Positions 7,268-19,062 of a stretch of DNA of 64,000 nt are shown in pieces. The stretch spans positions 12,164 through 76,163 of the forward strand of contig DAOTWZ010000042.1 in the NCBI GenBank assembly GCA_034435615.1, given 5' to 3'. Under the pieces are notes generated by a model. That model ran no database searches. It was not told the DNA's origin and worked only from the letters and a program-made list of their open reading frames with translations. Made by a program: the position numbers and the translations under genes. Numbering within the stretch: the first letter of the stretch is position 1; every line of letters begins with the position of its first letter. This DNA is from H17-190 sp034435615 (GTDB lineage: Bacteria > Chloroflexota > Dehalococcoidia > SM23-28-2 > HRBIN24).

Positions 7268-8863
7268 CTACAGCCTGGCCTGGCGGGCGGAGTAGATGTT
7301 CGGTATCTGGCGGACGGCGTTGAGCTGCTCCGGGGTGAGGGGCTCGTCCAGGGTGAGGACCATGAGGGCGCGGCCTCTCTTCTCGTGGCGCCCCACATTC
7401 ATGAAGCTGATGTTGACGTCGAAGCTGCCCAGGAGGGTGCCCACGGCGCCGATCATGCCCGGCCGGTCCTGGTTCTCGCAGACCAGGAGGTAGCCCTCCG
7501 CCGGCGGTATGTCCACCGGGAACTCGTTGATGGCGACGATGTGGGGGCCATCGTGGGCCAGGGTGCCGGAGACGGTGGTGCGCTGGCCGTCCGGCCCGCG
7601 GATGGTGACGCTGATGAGGTTGGCGTAGGTCTCGTGGGAGGGGCCGCGCCGCTCGGTGACCCGCAGCCCCCGCCGCTGGACGACGATGTCCACGTTGACG
7701 ATGTTGACGTGCTCCTCGCTGATGGGGGCCAGGAGCCCCCGCACGGCCGCCGCCCGCAAGGGCGTGGTATCGTGGGCGGCTACCTCGCCGGCGTAGTCTA
7801 TCTCCACCTCGCCCAGGTGGCACTCGCATAGCTGGACGGCCAGTGAGGCGGTGCGCATGGCCACGGGCAGGTAGGGGGCCAGGAAGGAGTAGGTCTCGGG
7901 CGGTATGAGGGGAGCATTGACGGCGTAGCGGGCGGGCTCTCCCCGCAGGACAGCCAGCACCTGCTCCACCACGTCCAGGGCCACCCGCTCCTGGGCCTCG
8001 GCGGTGGAGGCGCCCAGGTGGGGCGTCACCACGGTATTGTCGAGCTGGAAGAGGGGATGCCGGGTGAGGGGCTCCTGGGCGAAGACGTCTACGGCAGCGC
8101 CGGCGATCCAGCCCTCCGTCAGGGCGCGGCAGAGGGCCTCTTCGTCGACGATGCCGCCGCGGGCGGTGTTGATGAGGCGGGCGGACGGCTTCATCAGGCG
8201 CAGCTCGTCCTCGCCGATGAGGCCGCGCGTCGCCTCGGTGAGGGGGGTGTGGATGGAGATGAAGTCGGACTGGCGGAGGAGGGCCTCCAGACCCACCAGC
8301 TCCACGCCGATGACGCGGGCCCGCTCCGGGGGGACGTAGGGGTCGTAGGCGAGGACGCGCATCTCCAGGCCGCGGGCCCGCCGGGCCACCTCCGAGCCCA
8401 CCTGTCCCAGGCCGACGAGGCCCAGGGTCTTGCCTCGCACCTCCACGCCCAGGAAGCGCTCCCGCTCCCACTGGCCGCGGCGCAGGCTGGCATCGGCCTG
8501 GGGGATGTTGCGAGCCAGCGCCAGCATGAGGGCGATGGTGTGCTCGGCGGCGGAGATGGTGTTGCCGGTGGGGGCGTTGACCACCAGGACGCCACGCTCC
8601 GTGGCCCGCCCCAGATCCACGTTGTCCACTCCCGTCCCCGCCCGGCCGATGACCTGGAGGTTGGCGGCAGCGTCTATGACCTCGGCCGTCACCTTGGTCT
8701 GGCTGCGGACGATGAGGGCGTGGTAGGGGGGCACCACCCGGGCCAGCTCCTGGGGGGAGAGGCCGGTCTTGACCTCCACCTCCACGCCCGACTGGCGGAG
8801 GAGCTCGATGCCGTCCTGGGCGATGGGGTCGCAGACGAGGACGCGGGCGTTGAGGTCAGGCAT
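7268..8863 (-). CDS. serA: D-3-phosphoglycerate dehydrogenase
   Basis: A 531-residue enzyme for the first step of serine synthesis, oxidation of 3-phosphoglycerate with NAD. The nucleotide-binding GLGQVG is at 151-156, and catalytic Arg235, Glu264 and His282 are in NTARGG, AQEP and PHLGAST. The long C-terminus (about 315-531) fits the intervening ASB domain plus a terminal ACT domain (RPGMIGAVGTLLGS) used for serine feedback. ATG 8863 overlaps the stop of the upstream aminotransferase by 8 bases, which decides the start over in-frame codons up to 8944. The pair forms a two-gene operon. Confidence 0.95.
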   Translation of the reverse strand: MPDLNARVLVCDPIAQDGIELLRQSGVEVEVKTGLSPQELARVVPPYHALIVRSQTKVTAEVIDAAANLQVIGRAGTGVDNVDLGRATERGVLVVNAPTGNTISAAEHTIALMLALARNIPQADASLRRGQWERERFLGVEVRGKTLGLVGLGQVGSEVARRARGLEMRVLAYDPYVPPERARVIGVELVGLEALLRQSDFISIHTPLTEATRGLIGEDELRLMKPSARLINTARGGIVDEEALCRALTEGWIAGAAVDVFAQEPLTRHPLFQLDNTVVTPHLGASTAEAQERVALDVVEQVLAVLRGEPARYAVNAPLIPPETYSFLAPYLPVAMRTASLAVQLCECHLGEVEIDYAGEVAAHDTTPLRAAAVRGLLAPISEEHVNIVNVDIVVQRRGLRVTERRGPSHETYANLISVTIRGPDGQRTTVSGTLAHDGPHIVAINEFPVDIPPAEGYLLVCENQDRPGMIGAVGTLLGSFDVNISFMNVGRHEKRGRALMVLTLDEPLTPEQLNAVRQIPNIYSARQARL

Positions 8864-9956
8864 GGGTGGGAAGGTCATAGCCCACGCGGGGCAGGGCCTG
8901 GGCGAGGGCGTCCAGGACGCCCTGGATGTCCTCCTCCCGGGCATAGCCCATGTGGCCGATGCGAAAGATCTTGCCGGAGAGCTTCCCCTGACCGCCCGCC
9001 ACCACCACGCCGTACTCGTCCTCCAGGAGGCGGCGCAGCGCCCGCACCTCTACCCCTTCCGGCACCTTGACGGCGGTGACGGTGTTGGAGGCGTAGCGCT
9101 CGTCGGCCGCCAGAAGCTCCAGCCCCAGCGCTTTCACCCCCTGGCGGGCCATCTCTCCCAGGCGGGCATGGCGGGCGTATATGGCCTCCAGCCCCTCTTC
9201 CCGCAGGAGACGCAGGGCCTCCCGCAGGGCGAACAGGACGGAGACGGCCGGCGTCCAGGGGGTCTGGCCCTTCTCCAGCATCTCCTTATGGCGCCCCAGG
9301 TCGAAGTAGAAGCGGGGCATGCGGGCCTCCCGGTAGGCCTGCCAGGCGCGCTCGCTCACGGCCAGGAAGGCGAGGCCCGGGGGCGTCATCCAGCCCTTCT
9401 GGGAGCCGCTCACCACCACGTCCAGGCCCCAGTCGTCGGTGCGGATGGGGAGGGAGCTGACGCTGCTGACGCCGTCCACCAGGAGGAGGCGCTCCTGCTC
9501 CCGCACCACGCGGGCCAGCTCCTCCAACGGATTGGTGACGCCGGTGGAGGTCTCGTTATGGGTGAGGAGGACGGCCTTGATGGAGGGATCAGCGGCCAGG
9601 GCACGGCGGAGGTCGTCCGGGTCAGCAGCCTGGCCCCACTCGTACTCTAGGCGGACCACGTCGGCCCCGTAGGTGCGGGCTATGCTGGCGAAGCGGTCGC
9701 CGAAGGCGCCGATGCTTACGGCCAGCACCCTGTCGCCGGGCGAGAGGGTGTTGACGATGGCAGCCTCCATCCCTCCGGTGCCGGAGCAGGTGAGGACGAG
9801 GACATCGCCCCTGGTCTGGAAGAAAGGCTTGAGCCCCTCCACCACCTCCTGGGCCAGCTCGGCGAACTGACGGCCGCGGTGGTCGATCATGGGCTGGGCG
9901 GAGGCCGCCAGCACCTGCGGGGGGCAGGGGGTAGGGCCGGGGATACGAAGGTTCAC
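8856..9956 (-). CDS. Class V aminotransferase, probable phosphoserine/serine-glyoxylate type
   Basis: A 366-residue PLP enzyme of fold type I. The Schiff-base lysine is Lys187 in SGSQKGWM, with Asp161 in LLVDGVSS and the N-terminal IPGPTPCPP typical of the small-subunit-hydrogenase/alanine-glyoxylate branch. It starts with GTG and overlaps serA, so it probably provides the transamination of 3-phosphohydroxypyruvate in serine synthesis, as class V enzymes of this branch do in several anaerobes. A serine-glyoxylate role is the alternative. No serB is visible nearby. Confidence 0.85.
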   Translation of the reverse strand: MNLRIPGPTPCPPQVLAASAQPMIDHRGRQFAELAQEVVEGLKPFFQTRGDVLVLTCSGTGGMEAAIVNTLSPGDRVLAVSIGAFGDRFASIARTYGADVVRLEYEWGQAADPDDLRRALAADPSIKAVLLTHNETSTGVTNPLEELARVVREQERLLLVDGVSSVSSLPIRTDDWGLDVVVSGSQKGWMTPPGLAFLAVSERAWQAYREARMPRFYFDLGRHKEMLEKGQTPWTPAVSVLFALREALRLLREEGLEAIYARHARLGEMARQGVKALGLELLAADERYASNTVTAVKVPEGVEVRALRRLLEDEYGVVVAGGQGKLSGKIFRIGHMGYAREEDIQGVLDALAQALPRVGYDLPTHA

Positions 9957-10033
9957 CGGACGTCCTCCTAGTGATGGGGCTCACATGCTATGGTAGGGCG
10001 TCGTCCTCGGGGGGTCAAGGCAGGGGGCGGCGG

Positions 10034-10042
10034 TGCTACAAT
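10034..10042 (+). promoter_or_regulatory. Extended -10 promoter for selA
   Basis: TGCTACAAT, an extended -10 box, lies 16 bases before the selA start, so the leader would be very short. No convincing -35 is visible, consistent with extended -10 promoters. Confidence 0.5.
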
Positions 10043-10058
10043 ACCTTCGGCCCTGGCT

Positions 10059-11441
10059 ATGACCGCGGACAGGCCCTTCCGCAGCTTGCCCTCGGTGGAC
10101 CGGCTCCTGGGGGACCAGCGCCTCCGCCCGCTGGCCGATGGCGCCTCCCTCCTGCGGGAGCTGGTCCGGGAAGTGCTGGCCGAGGCGCGGGCGGCCATAG
10201 CTCGCGGTGGGGCGCCCCCCAGCTACGAGCAACTGGTGGAGGCGGTGCTCCACCGCGCCGGAGCGCTGCTGCGGCCCTCCCTGCGGCCCGTCATCAACGC
10301 CGCCGGCGTCATCGTTCACACCAATCTGGGCCGGGCACCCCTCTCGCAGGAGGCCATCGCCGCCATGGAAACGGTCTGCCGCGGCTACTCCAACCTGGAG
10401 TTCGAGCTGGAGGCGGGGGAGAGGGGCTCCCGCCATGTCCATCTGGAGGGGCTCCTCTGCCGCCTGACAGGGGCGGAGGCGGCCCTGGCCGTCAACAACA
10501 ACGCCTCGGCGGTGCTGCTGACGCTGACAGCCCTGGCCCAGGGGCGGGAGGTGGTGGTATCACGAGGGCAGGCAGTGGAGATCGGCGGCGGCTTCCGCAT
10601 ACCCGACATCCTGCGCCAGTCCGGGGCGCGCCTGGTGGAGGTGGGCACCACCAACCGCACCTACCGTGAGGACTACGAGGCTGCCATCGGGCCCGATACG
10701 GCGGCCATCCTGCGGGTGCATACCAGCAACTTCCGCATCGTCGGCTTCACATACTCGCCCTCCCTGGCGGAGCTGGCCGGGCTGGCCCACGAGCGGGGTC
10801 TTCTGCTCATCGACGACCTGGGCTCGGGCTGTCTGCTGGACACCACTCGCTTCGGTCTGGCCTACGAGCCGCGGCCCCAGGACTCGCTGCGGGACGGGGC
10901 CGACATCGTCTGCTTCTCGGGCGACAAGCTTCTGGGGGGGCCGCAGGCGGGGATCGTTCTGGGGCGGCGCCACCTGATCGAGCGGCTGCGGCGTCATCCT
11001 CTGGCCAGGGCGGTCAGGCTGGACAAGGCCAGCATCGCCGGGCTGCAGGCCACCCTCCTGCACTATCTGCGGGGCGAGGCGCTGGAGAAGGTGCCCGTCT
11101 GGCGCATGATAGCCGCGCCCCTCCAGGAGGTGGAGCGACGGGCGCGGCGGTGGGCCCGGGCCATCGGCCCGCCGGCGCGGGTGGTGGCCGGACGCTCCAT
11201 GGTGGGCGGTGGGAGCCTACCCGAGGAGGGACTGCCGACGCGCCTCCTGGCCCTCCCCGGGCCGGGGGCGTGGGTCACGGAGCTGGCCCGGCGGCTGCGG
11301 CTGGGCCAGCCGGCGGTGGTGGGACGCATCGAGGCCGACGCCCTGCTCCTGGACCCGCGCACCGTCCTGCCTGAGGAAGAGCGGGAGCTTCTGCGGGCGT
11401 TGCGGGCGGCCCTGCAGGGGCTGGGGCAGCCCCCCTACTGA
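10059..11441 (+). CDS. selA: L-seryl-tRNA(Sec) selenium transferase
   Basis: A 460-residue PLP enzyme that converts seryl-tRNA(Sec) to selenocysteyl-tRNA(Sec) with selenophosphate. The active-site lysine is near residue 290 in CFSGDKLLGGPQAG; the N-terminal LPSVDRLL and NAAGVIVHTNLGRAPL blocks are diagnostic. The frame opens at 9990, but ATG 10059 gives the family start and follows an extended -10. Its presence implies that the organism makes selenoproteins, although selB, selC and selD are not in this window. It is divergent from the serine operon; serine is its upstream amino acid, a suggestive but weak link. Confidence 0.95.
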   Translation: MTADRPFRSLPSVDRLLGDQRLRPLADGASLLRELVREVLAEARAAIARGGAPPSYEQLVEAVLHRAGALLRPSLRPVINAAGVIVHTNLGRAPLSQEAIAAMETVCRGYSNLEFELEAGERGSRHVHLEGLLCRLTGAEAALAVNNNASAVLLTLTALAQGREVVVSRGQAVEIGGGFRIPDILRQSGARLVEVGTTNRTYREDYEAAIGPDTAAILRVHTSNFRIVGFTYSPSLAELAGLAHERGLLLIDDLGSGCLLDTTRFGLAYEPRPQDSLRDGADIVCFSGDKLLGGPQAGIVLGRRHLIERLRRHPLARAVRLDKASIAGLQATLLHYLRGEALEKVPVWRMIAAPLQEVERRARRWARAIGPPARVVAGRSMVGGGSLPEEGLPTRLLALPGPGAWVTELARRLRLGQPAVVGRIEADALLLDPRTVLPEEERELLRALRAALQGLGQPPY

Positions 11442-11504
11442 CGGGCCGGGCGTCCGGCGAGAGGGGCGGGATGGAGCGCTTTATAGAACTGGACAGCGCC
11501 CGAC

Positions 11505-11510
11505 TATAAT
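11505..11510 (+). promoter_or_regulatory. -10 box (TATAAT) before the LigB-AMMECR1 gene
   Basis: A consensus TATAAT 17 bases before ATG 11528, in the 86-base gap after selA. TTATAG at 11481-11486 could be a weak -35 with 18-base spacing. Confidence 0.45.
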
Positions 11511-11527
11511 ATTGCTCAGAGCTGGGC

Positions 11528-12898
11528 ATGACTGTCATCCGCTACGGCTGTGTATCGCCGCATCCGCCCATCATCGTGCCGGAGGTAGGCCGCGGCCGGG
11601 AGCGGGAGGTCCAGCGAACGCTGGACGCTCTCGCCCAGGTGGCACGAGAGATGGCCGGGCACCGGCCGCAGGTGGCGGCGCTGGTGGCCTGTCACGGGCC
11701 CCTCCAGTACGATAGCTTCGTCCTGCTGGAGGCGGCCTGGGCGGAGGGCGACTTCGCCCAGTGGGGGGCACCCCAGGTGCAGCTCCGCTTCCCGGTGGAC
11801 GAGGAGGCGGTGGCCGCCGTCCGGGAGGAGGCGGGGCGAGCGGGGCTGCCCGTGCGACCGGTCAGGCGCTGGGACCTGGACTGGTCCTGCACGGTGCCCC
11901 TCTACTACCTGCGTCCCGGCCTGGAAGGGGCGCGGCTGGTGGTGCTGAACGTCTCCTTCCTCCCGCCACGGGAGCATTTCGCTCTGGGGCAGGCGGTGCG
12001 GCGGGCACTGGAGAGGCTGGGACGACCGGCCGTCATCATCGCCAGCGCCGACCTCTCCCACCGGCTGTCCCCCGAGGGTCCCTACGGATTCGATCCCGCC
12101 GGGCCGGAGCTGGACCAGCGGCTGGAGGAGGCGGTCTCCCGCTGGGACGTGGAGGCGGTGCTCTCCATGCCCCTGGAGTTCCGCGAGCGAGCGGGAGACG
12201 ATGCCGTCCCCTCCCTGAGCTTCCTGATGGGAGCGCTGGACGGCCTGCGGGTGCGGCCCCGCGTCCTCTCCCACGAGGGCCCCTGGGGGGTGGGCTACAT
12301 GGTGGTGGCTGTGGACGTCCTGGGCGAGGCGGAGGCGCCGGAGGCGCAGGCCGCCACGGCCAGAGCGAAGGGAGAGGAGACGCCCCATCCCCTGGTCAAG
12401 CTCGCCCGCCAGGCGGTGGAAGGCTGGGTGCTCCGGGGCGAGGTGGTCCGGCCGGAGCTGCCGCCGGGGGCGCTGGAGGGGCTGCCTCAGCGAGCAGGGG
12501 TCTTCGTCTGCATCAAGACGCGGGACGGCCTGCTGCGGGGCTGCATCGGCTCCATCCAGCCGACACAGCCCACCCTGGCGGAGGAGGTGGTCTTCTACGC
12601 CATCCAGAGCGCCAGCCGGGACCCCCGCTTCCCGCCCGTCTCGGCCGAGGAGCTGCCTGACCTGGTCTACTCGGTGGACGTGCTCTCGCCTCCGGAGCGG
12701 GTGAGGGGGCTGGAGGAGCTGGACCCCAGGCGCTACGGAGTGATAGTGGCCAACGGGTACCGCCGGGGCGTCCTGCTACCGGACCTGGAGGGCGTGGACA
12801 CGGTGGAGCTGCAACTGGCCATCGCCAAGGCCAAGGCCGGCATCCCCCTGGAGGAGCCGGTGGAGATACAGCGCTTCCAAGTGATAAGGTTGACCTAG
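11528..12898 (+). CDS. LigB-like dioxygenase / AMMECR1 fusion (AmmeMemoRadiSam system)
   Basis: A 456-residue two-domain protein. Residues 1 to about 265 form a LigB/DODA-type extradiol dioxygenase-like (Memo-related) domain: CVSPHPPIIVPEVG, ACHGPLQYD and ASADLSHR with metal-binding histidines. Residues about 285-456 form an AMMECR1 domain, with GVFVCIKT and LRGCIGSIQPTQPTL. The same pair, usually with a radical SAM protein, constitutes the conserved but functionally unresolved AmmeMemoRadiSam system. The radical SAM member is not encoded here. A gap of one base separates it from mutS2. Confidence 0.85.
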   Translation: MTVIRYGCVSPHPPIIVPEVGRGREREVQRTLDALAQVAREMAGHRPQVAALVACHGPLQYDSFVLLEAAWAEGDFAQWGAPQVQLRFPVDEEAVAAVREEAGRAGLPVRPVRRWDLDWSCTVPLYYLRPGLEGARLVVLNVSFLPPREHFALGQAVRRALERLGRPAVIIASADLSHRLSPEGPYGFDPAGPELDQRLEEAVSRWDVEAVLSMPLEFRERAGDDAVPSLSFLMGALDGLRVRPRVLSHEGPWGVGYMVVAVDVLGEAEAPEAQAATARAKGEETPHPLVKLARQAVEGWVLRGEVVRPELPPGALEGLPQRAGVFVCIKTRDGLLRGCIGSIQPTQPTLAEEVVFYAIQSASRDPRFPPVSAEELPDLVYSVDVLSPPERVRGLEELDPRRYGVIVANGYRRGVLLPDLEGVDTVELQLAIAKAKAGIPLEEPVEIQRFQVIRLT

Positions 12899-12899
12899 C

Positions 12900-15271
<2,372 letters not shown>

Positions 15272-15275
<4 letters not shown>

Positions 15276-16204
15276 TCACCGTTCTGGCCGGTGGCACCGG
15301 CGCCGCCCGCTTCCTCCAGGGGCTGGTGCAGGTAGTCCCCCCGCGGGAGGTGACCATCGTCTCCAACGTGGGGGACGACGCCGAGATGTACGGCCTCCAC
15401 GTCTCGCCGGACATCGACAACGTCGTCTACCACCTGGCGGGAATAGCCGACGAGCCCCAGGGCTGGGGTATCCGGGGCGACACCTTCCAGGTGGTAGACT
15501 CGCTGGCCCGCTTCGGCTACGAGACCTGGTTCCGCCTGGGCGACCGTGACCTGGCCACCTGCCTGCATCGCACCCGACTGCTGCGGGAGGGACTGCCCCT
15601 GAGCCGCATCACCGCCCAGATAGCGGCGGCCTTCGGGCTGGAGTGCCAGATAATCCCCGTCACCGATGACCCGGTGCGCACCAAGCTCCAGACATCGGAG
15701 GGGCTGCTGGACTTCCAGGAGTACTTCGCCCGCTACCGGGCGGAGGTGCCACTGCAGGGTGTCCTCTACCAGGGAGCGGAGGCCTCCCGTCCGGCGCCCC
15801 GCGTGCTGGAGGCCATCGCCCGGGCGCGGGCCATCATCGTCGCCCCCTCCAACCCGGTGCTGAGCATCGGCCCCATTCTGGCGGTGCGGGGCATACGGCA
15901 GGCGCTACGGGACACGCCGGCGAAGGTGGCGGCAGTGAGTCCCATCGTGGGCGGCGGCACTCTCAAGGGCCCGGCCGACCGCGTCCTGCGGGAGCTGGGG
16001 CACGAGGTGAGCCCGGTGGGAGTGGCCCGCCTCTACGCCGACTTCCTGGACGTCATGGTGCTGGACGAGCGGGACGCCGGGCTGCGTCCCCAGGTGGAGG
16101 CCCTGGGGCTGGAAGCGGTGGTGACGGACACCATTATGTCCAGCCCGGAGCGAAAGGCAGCCCTGGCCCGCCGCGTCCTAGAGGCGCTGGGGGTGAGCTC
16201 GTGA
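15272..16204 (+). CDS. cofD: 2-phospho-L-lactate/phosphoenolpyruvate transferase for F420
   Basis: A 310-residue CofD/FbiA enzyme that joins the guanylylated C3 unit to 7,8-didemethyl-8-hydroxy-5-deazariboflavin (Fo). The N-terminal GGTGAARFLQGL, SNVGDDAEMYGLHVSPDIDN and SNPVLSIGPIL segments are family hallmarks. It overlaps mutS2 upstream and cofC downstream by 4 bases each, so it belongs to one transcriptional unit. Cofactor F420 made by this pathway can feed the luciferase-like oxidoreductases near 60 kb. Confidence 0.95.
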
Positions 16205-16866
16205 TCGCCGCCCTCGTCCCCGTGAAGGGGCTGGCCGAGGCGAAGGGTCGGCTGGCGGCTGTCCTCTCGGCGGAGGAGCGACGGCGCCTCACCCTGGCCA
16301 TGCTGGCCGATGTCCTGACGGCGCTCCTGGGGGCGGCCTCCATTGCCTGTGTGGCGGTGGTCAGCCCAGACCCGGCCGTGCTGGCAGAGGCGGCCCGCCT
16401 GGGGGCCCTGGGCGTCCAGGAGCCGCCGGGGACGCGAGGGATGAATGCCGCCCTGGCCCACGGCTCGTCCTTGCTGGTCAGGGAGGGGGCGGAGGCGCTG
16501 CTGGTGGTGCCGGCCGACCTGCCCGCCCTCACGGTGGCCGCGGTGGAGGAGGCAGTGCGGGCCCTGCCCTCGCCTCGGGGGGTGGTCATCGTCCCCTCGC
16601 TGGCCGGGGGCACCAGCCTGCTGGCCATGCGGCCGCCCGGGGCGATACCCTTCCGCTTCGGCCCCCGTAGCTTCACCGCCCACAAACGGGAGGCGGCGGC
16701 CCGCGGCCTGCCCCTGAGGGTGCTGCGCCTGGAGCCCCTGGCCATGGACATCGATGGCCCGGGGGAGTTGCTCCGCCTGGCCCATCACGAGGGAGCGGAG
16801 CGGACGCGTGGCCTCCTGCGAGAGCTGGACCTGGTGGGCCGCCTGGGCCAGAGGGAGGAGACATGA
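16201..16866 (+). CDS. cofC: Phospholactate/PEP guanylyltransferase
   Basis: A 221-residue nucleotidyltransferase of the CofC/FbiD family, starting at GTG. PVKGLAEAKGRL near the N-terminus is the GTP-binding loop, followed by VVPADLPAL and the FGPRSFTAHKREA motif typical of the family. It makes the activated GDP-linked C3 unit used by CofD; in bacteria the substrate is often phosphoenolpyruvate rather than phospholactate. Start and stop overlap both neighbours by 4 bases. The F420 glutamate ligase CofE is not next to it. Confidence 0.92.
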   Translation: MIAALVPVKGLAEAKGRLAAVLSAEERRRLTLAMLADVLTALLGAASIACVAVVSPDPAVLAEAARLGALGVQEPPGTRGMNAALAHGSSLLVREGAEALLVVPADLPALTVAAVEEAVRALPSPRGVVIVPSLAGGTSLLAMRPPGAIPFRFGPRSFTAHKREAAARGLPLRVLRLEPLAMDIDGPGELLRLAHHEGAERTRGLLRELDLVGRLGQREET

Positions 16867-17477
16867 TGCCGGAGGCGGGCCTCCTGGAGACGCTGCGGGG
16901 CCGCCGCTCCGTGCGGCGCTTCGACGGGCGTCCCGTCCCGCGGGAGGCCATTGAAGAGCTGGTGGCGGTAGCCTGCCTCGCCCCGGCGCCCCATCACAGC
17001 CGGCCCTGGCGCTTCCTCCTGGTCTCGCCTCCGACGCGGGCCCGCCTGGCGGAGGCGATGACGACGGCCTGGCGCCGCGACCTGGAGGCCGATGGAGCGC
17101 CGCCGGAGGAACGGGAGCGCCTCCTGACGGAGGCCCGCCGGCGCCTGGCGTCCGCTCCTGCCCTCCTGCTGGCCTGCCTCGATCTCTCGGCCGCCCGCCC
17201 CTGGCCGGACGAGCGCCGGCGGCGGGCGGAGCGGGACATGTTCGTCCAGAGCCTGGGGGCAGCCCTCCAGAACCTGATGCTGCTGGCCCACGCCCGAGGG
17301 CTGGCCTCCTGCCTGATGGGGGCGCCCCTCTTCTGCCAGGAGGCGATACGCCAGGCCCTCACCCTACCCGGGGACTGGGAGCCCCTCTTCCTGGTGGAGC
17401 TGGGCTACCCGGACCCCTCCTACCGGCCCCGCCCGCGGCCGGAGCCCCGGCCGGGCGAGTTCCTCCAGGAGGCCTGA
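16863..17477 (+). CDS. Nitroreductase family protein, FbiB C-terminal-like
   Basis: A 204-residue FMN-dependent nitroreductase-fold protein: LRGRRSVRRFDGRPVP at the N-terminus, APHHSRPWRFLLV and the QSLGAALQNLMLLAHARGLASC helix. It overlaps cofC by 4 bases. In mycobacteria the equivalent domain is fused to the F420 glutamate ligase as FbiB and reduces dehydro-F420; here it is free-standing within the F420 operon, so reduction of dehydro-F420-0 is the best guess (inference). It differs clearly from the second nitroreductase that follows. Confidence 0.8.
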   Translation: MMPEAGLLETLRGRRSVRRFDGRPVPREAIEELVAVACLAPAPHHSRPWRFLLVSPPTRARLAEAMTTAWRRDLEADGAPPEERERLLTEARRRLASAPALLLACLDLSAARPWPDERRRRAERDMFVQSLGAALQNLMLLAHARGLASCLMGAPLFCQEAIRQALTLPGDWEPLFLVELGYPDPSYRPRPRPEPRPGEFLQEA

Positions 17478-17526
17478 CGAGCTAGAGGAACGTCTCTCTC
17501 CCGGGAACCCCAAGAGGAGGTGAAGG

Positions 17527-18156
17527 ATGGACGTCTTCGAGGCCATGAGCACCATGCGGGCCATACGGCGCTTCAAGCCGGACCCGGTGCCGGAGGAGCT
17601 GCTGTGGCGCGTCCTGGAGGCGGCCACCAAGGCCCCCAGCGGCGGTAACCGCCAGCCCTGGCGCTTCCTCGTCGTCCGGGACGCCGAGACGAAGCGACGC
17701 CTGGCCGAGATCTACCGGGACGGCTGGCAGCGGGTCTACGGCGGCCTGCGGGAGCAGGTGATGGCCAACCCGGACTCGGCCCGCATCTACCGGGCAGCCG
17801 ATTACCTGGCCAATCACCTGGAGGAGGTGCCGGTGCTCATCCTGGCCGTCCTCCGCACCGCCGACTGGCCGGCCCCGGCCTCGCCCTACGGCTCCTACAT
17901 CTACCCGGCGGTCCAGAACCTGATGCTAGCCGCCCGCGCCCTGGGCCTGGGCACCGTCCTCACCACCGTCTACCGCATGCGGGAGCCAGAGGTGCGGGAG
18001 CTGCTGGGCATCCCCGATGGCTGGGAGACCATGGGGCTCATCCCCCTGGGCTGGCCGGACGAGCGCTACGCGGCGGGGCGCTTCGGCCCGCTACGGCGGC
18101 AGCCGGTGGAGGAGGTGACCTACTGGGAGCGGTGGGGGGAGACCCGCTCCCGATAG
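17527..18156 (+). CDS. Nitroreductase family oxidoreductase
   Basis: A 209-residue nitroreductase with MRAIRRFKPDPVPEELL, APSGGNRQPWRFLVV and NLMLAARALGLGTVLTT, i.e. FMN-binding and dimer-interface elements of the family. It is preceded by AGGAGGTGAAGG and lies 49 bases after the previous nitroreductase, probably in the same operon. The specific substrate is unknown; quinones, nitro compounds, enones or an F420-pathway step are all possible. Confidence 0.85.
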   Translation: MDVFEAMSTMRAIRRFKPDPVPEELLWRVLEAATKAPSGGNRQPWRFLVVRDAETKRRLAEIYRDGWQRVYGGLREQVMANPDSARIYRAADYLANHLEEVPVLILAVLRTADWPAPASPYGSYIYPAVQNLMLAARALGLGTVLTTVYRMREPEVRELLGIPDGWETMGLIPLGWPDERYAAGRFGPLRRQPVEEVTYWERWGETRSR

Positions 18157-18169
18157 GCCAGGAGCGGCC

Positions 18170-19030
18170 GTGCCCTACGTCTACACCAACGATATCGTCA
18201 CCTTCTACGAGGACGCCCGCCCCCGGGGGCGGGTGGATGTCCCCACGGTGGTGCTGGTCCACGGCGCCAGCGTGGACCTGCGCCTCTGGGACCTGCAACT
18301 GCCCGCCCTCTTGGAGGCCGGATTCCGCGTCGTCCGTTACGATGTGCGGGGCCACGGTCGCTCTCTGGTGCCGCCCGGGGGCTACGACTGGCCCACCTAC
18401 GCCGCCGACCTGGCCGACCTGCTGGACCGCCTCAATGTGGACCGTCCCATCACCGAGAGCCTGGCCGTGGAGGCCGTCCACCTGGTGGGGCTCTCCATGG
18501 GGGGCGGCATCGCCCTGCAGTATGCCCTGACGCACCCGGAGCGGGTGCGCTCCCTGGTGTTGGTGGACTCGGCCCTGCCGGGCTTCGGCTACTCGGAGGA
18601 GTTCAGCCAACAGGTGCAGGAGCTGGTGGCGGTGGCCCGCCGGGAGGGGCCGCGGGCGGCCCTGGAGCGGGTGTGGCTCTCGCACCCCATCTTCGACGGC
18701 ATCCGCCGCTTCCCGGAGCGCTTCGCCAGGCTGCGAGAGATGGTGCTGGCCCACGCCGGGGCGGACCTGCTGGTGGAGCCAGCCGCCCCGGAGGGGCCGC
18801 AGGTGGTGGACCGTCTGGGGGAGATAGGGGCCCCCGCCCTGGTGGTGGTGGGAGAGCTGGATCTGCCGGACTTTCAGCTCATCGCCCAGGTGCTGGCAGC
18901 CAACCTGCCCCGTGCCCGCCTCCTGGTGATGACGGACTGCGGCCACGTGCCGCCCCTGGAACGGCCGGAGGAGTTCAACCGCGCCCTGGTGGAGTTCCTG
19001 CAGGAGGTGGAGACGGCCGCCCCTGGCTAA
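18170..19030 (+). CDS. Alpha/beta hydrolase
   Basis: A 286-residue alpha/beta-hydrolase-fold enzyme. The oxyanion region is VLVHGASVDLRLW, the nucleophile is Ser in GLSMGGG (about residue 110), the acid is probably Asp in VGELDLPD, and the histidine is in DCGHVPPLE near residue 262. GTG start, 13 bases after the nitroreductase. Sequence type resembles esterases and enol-lactone hydrolases. The substrate is unknown. Confidence 0.85.
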   Translation: MPYVYTNDIVTFYEDARPRGRVDVPTVVLVHGASVDLRLWDLQLPALLEAGFRVVRYDVRGHGRSLVPPGGYDWPTYAADLADLLDRLNVDRPITESLAVEAVHLVGLSMGGGIALQYALTHPERVRSLVLVDSALPGFGYSEEFSQQVQELVAVARREGPRAALERVWLSHPIFDGIRRFPERFARLREMVLAHAGADLLVEPAAPEGPQVVDRLGEIGAPALVVVGELDLPDFQLIAQVLAANLPRARLLVMTDCGHVPPLERPEEFNRALVEFLQEVETAAPG

Positions 19031-19062
19031 GCCCCGCTTTTCTGGGCGATAATGACGGCGCG

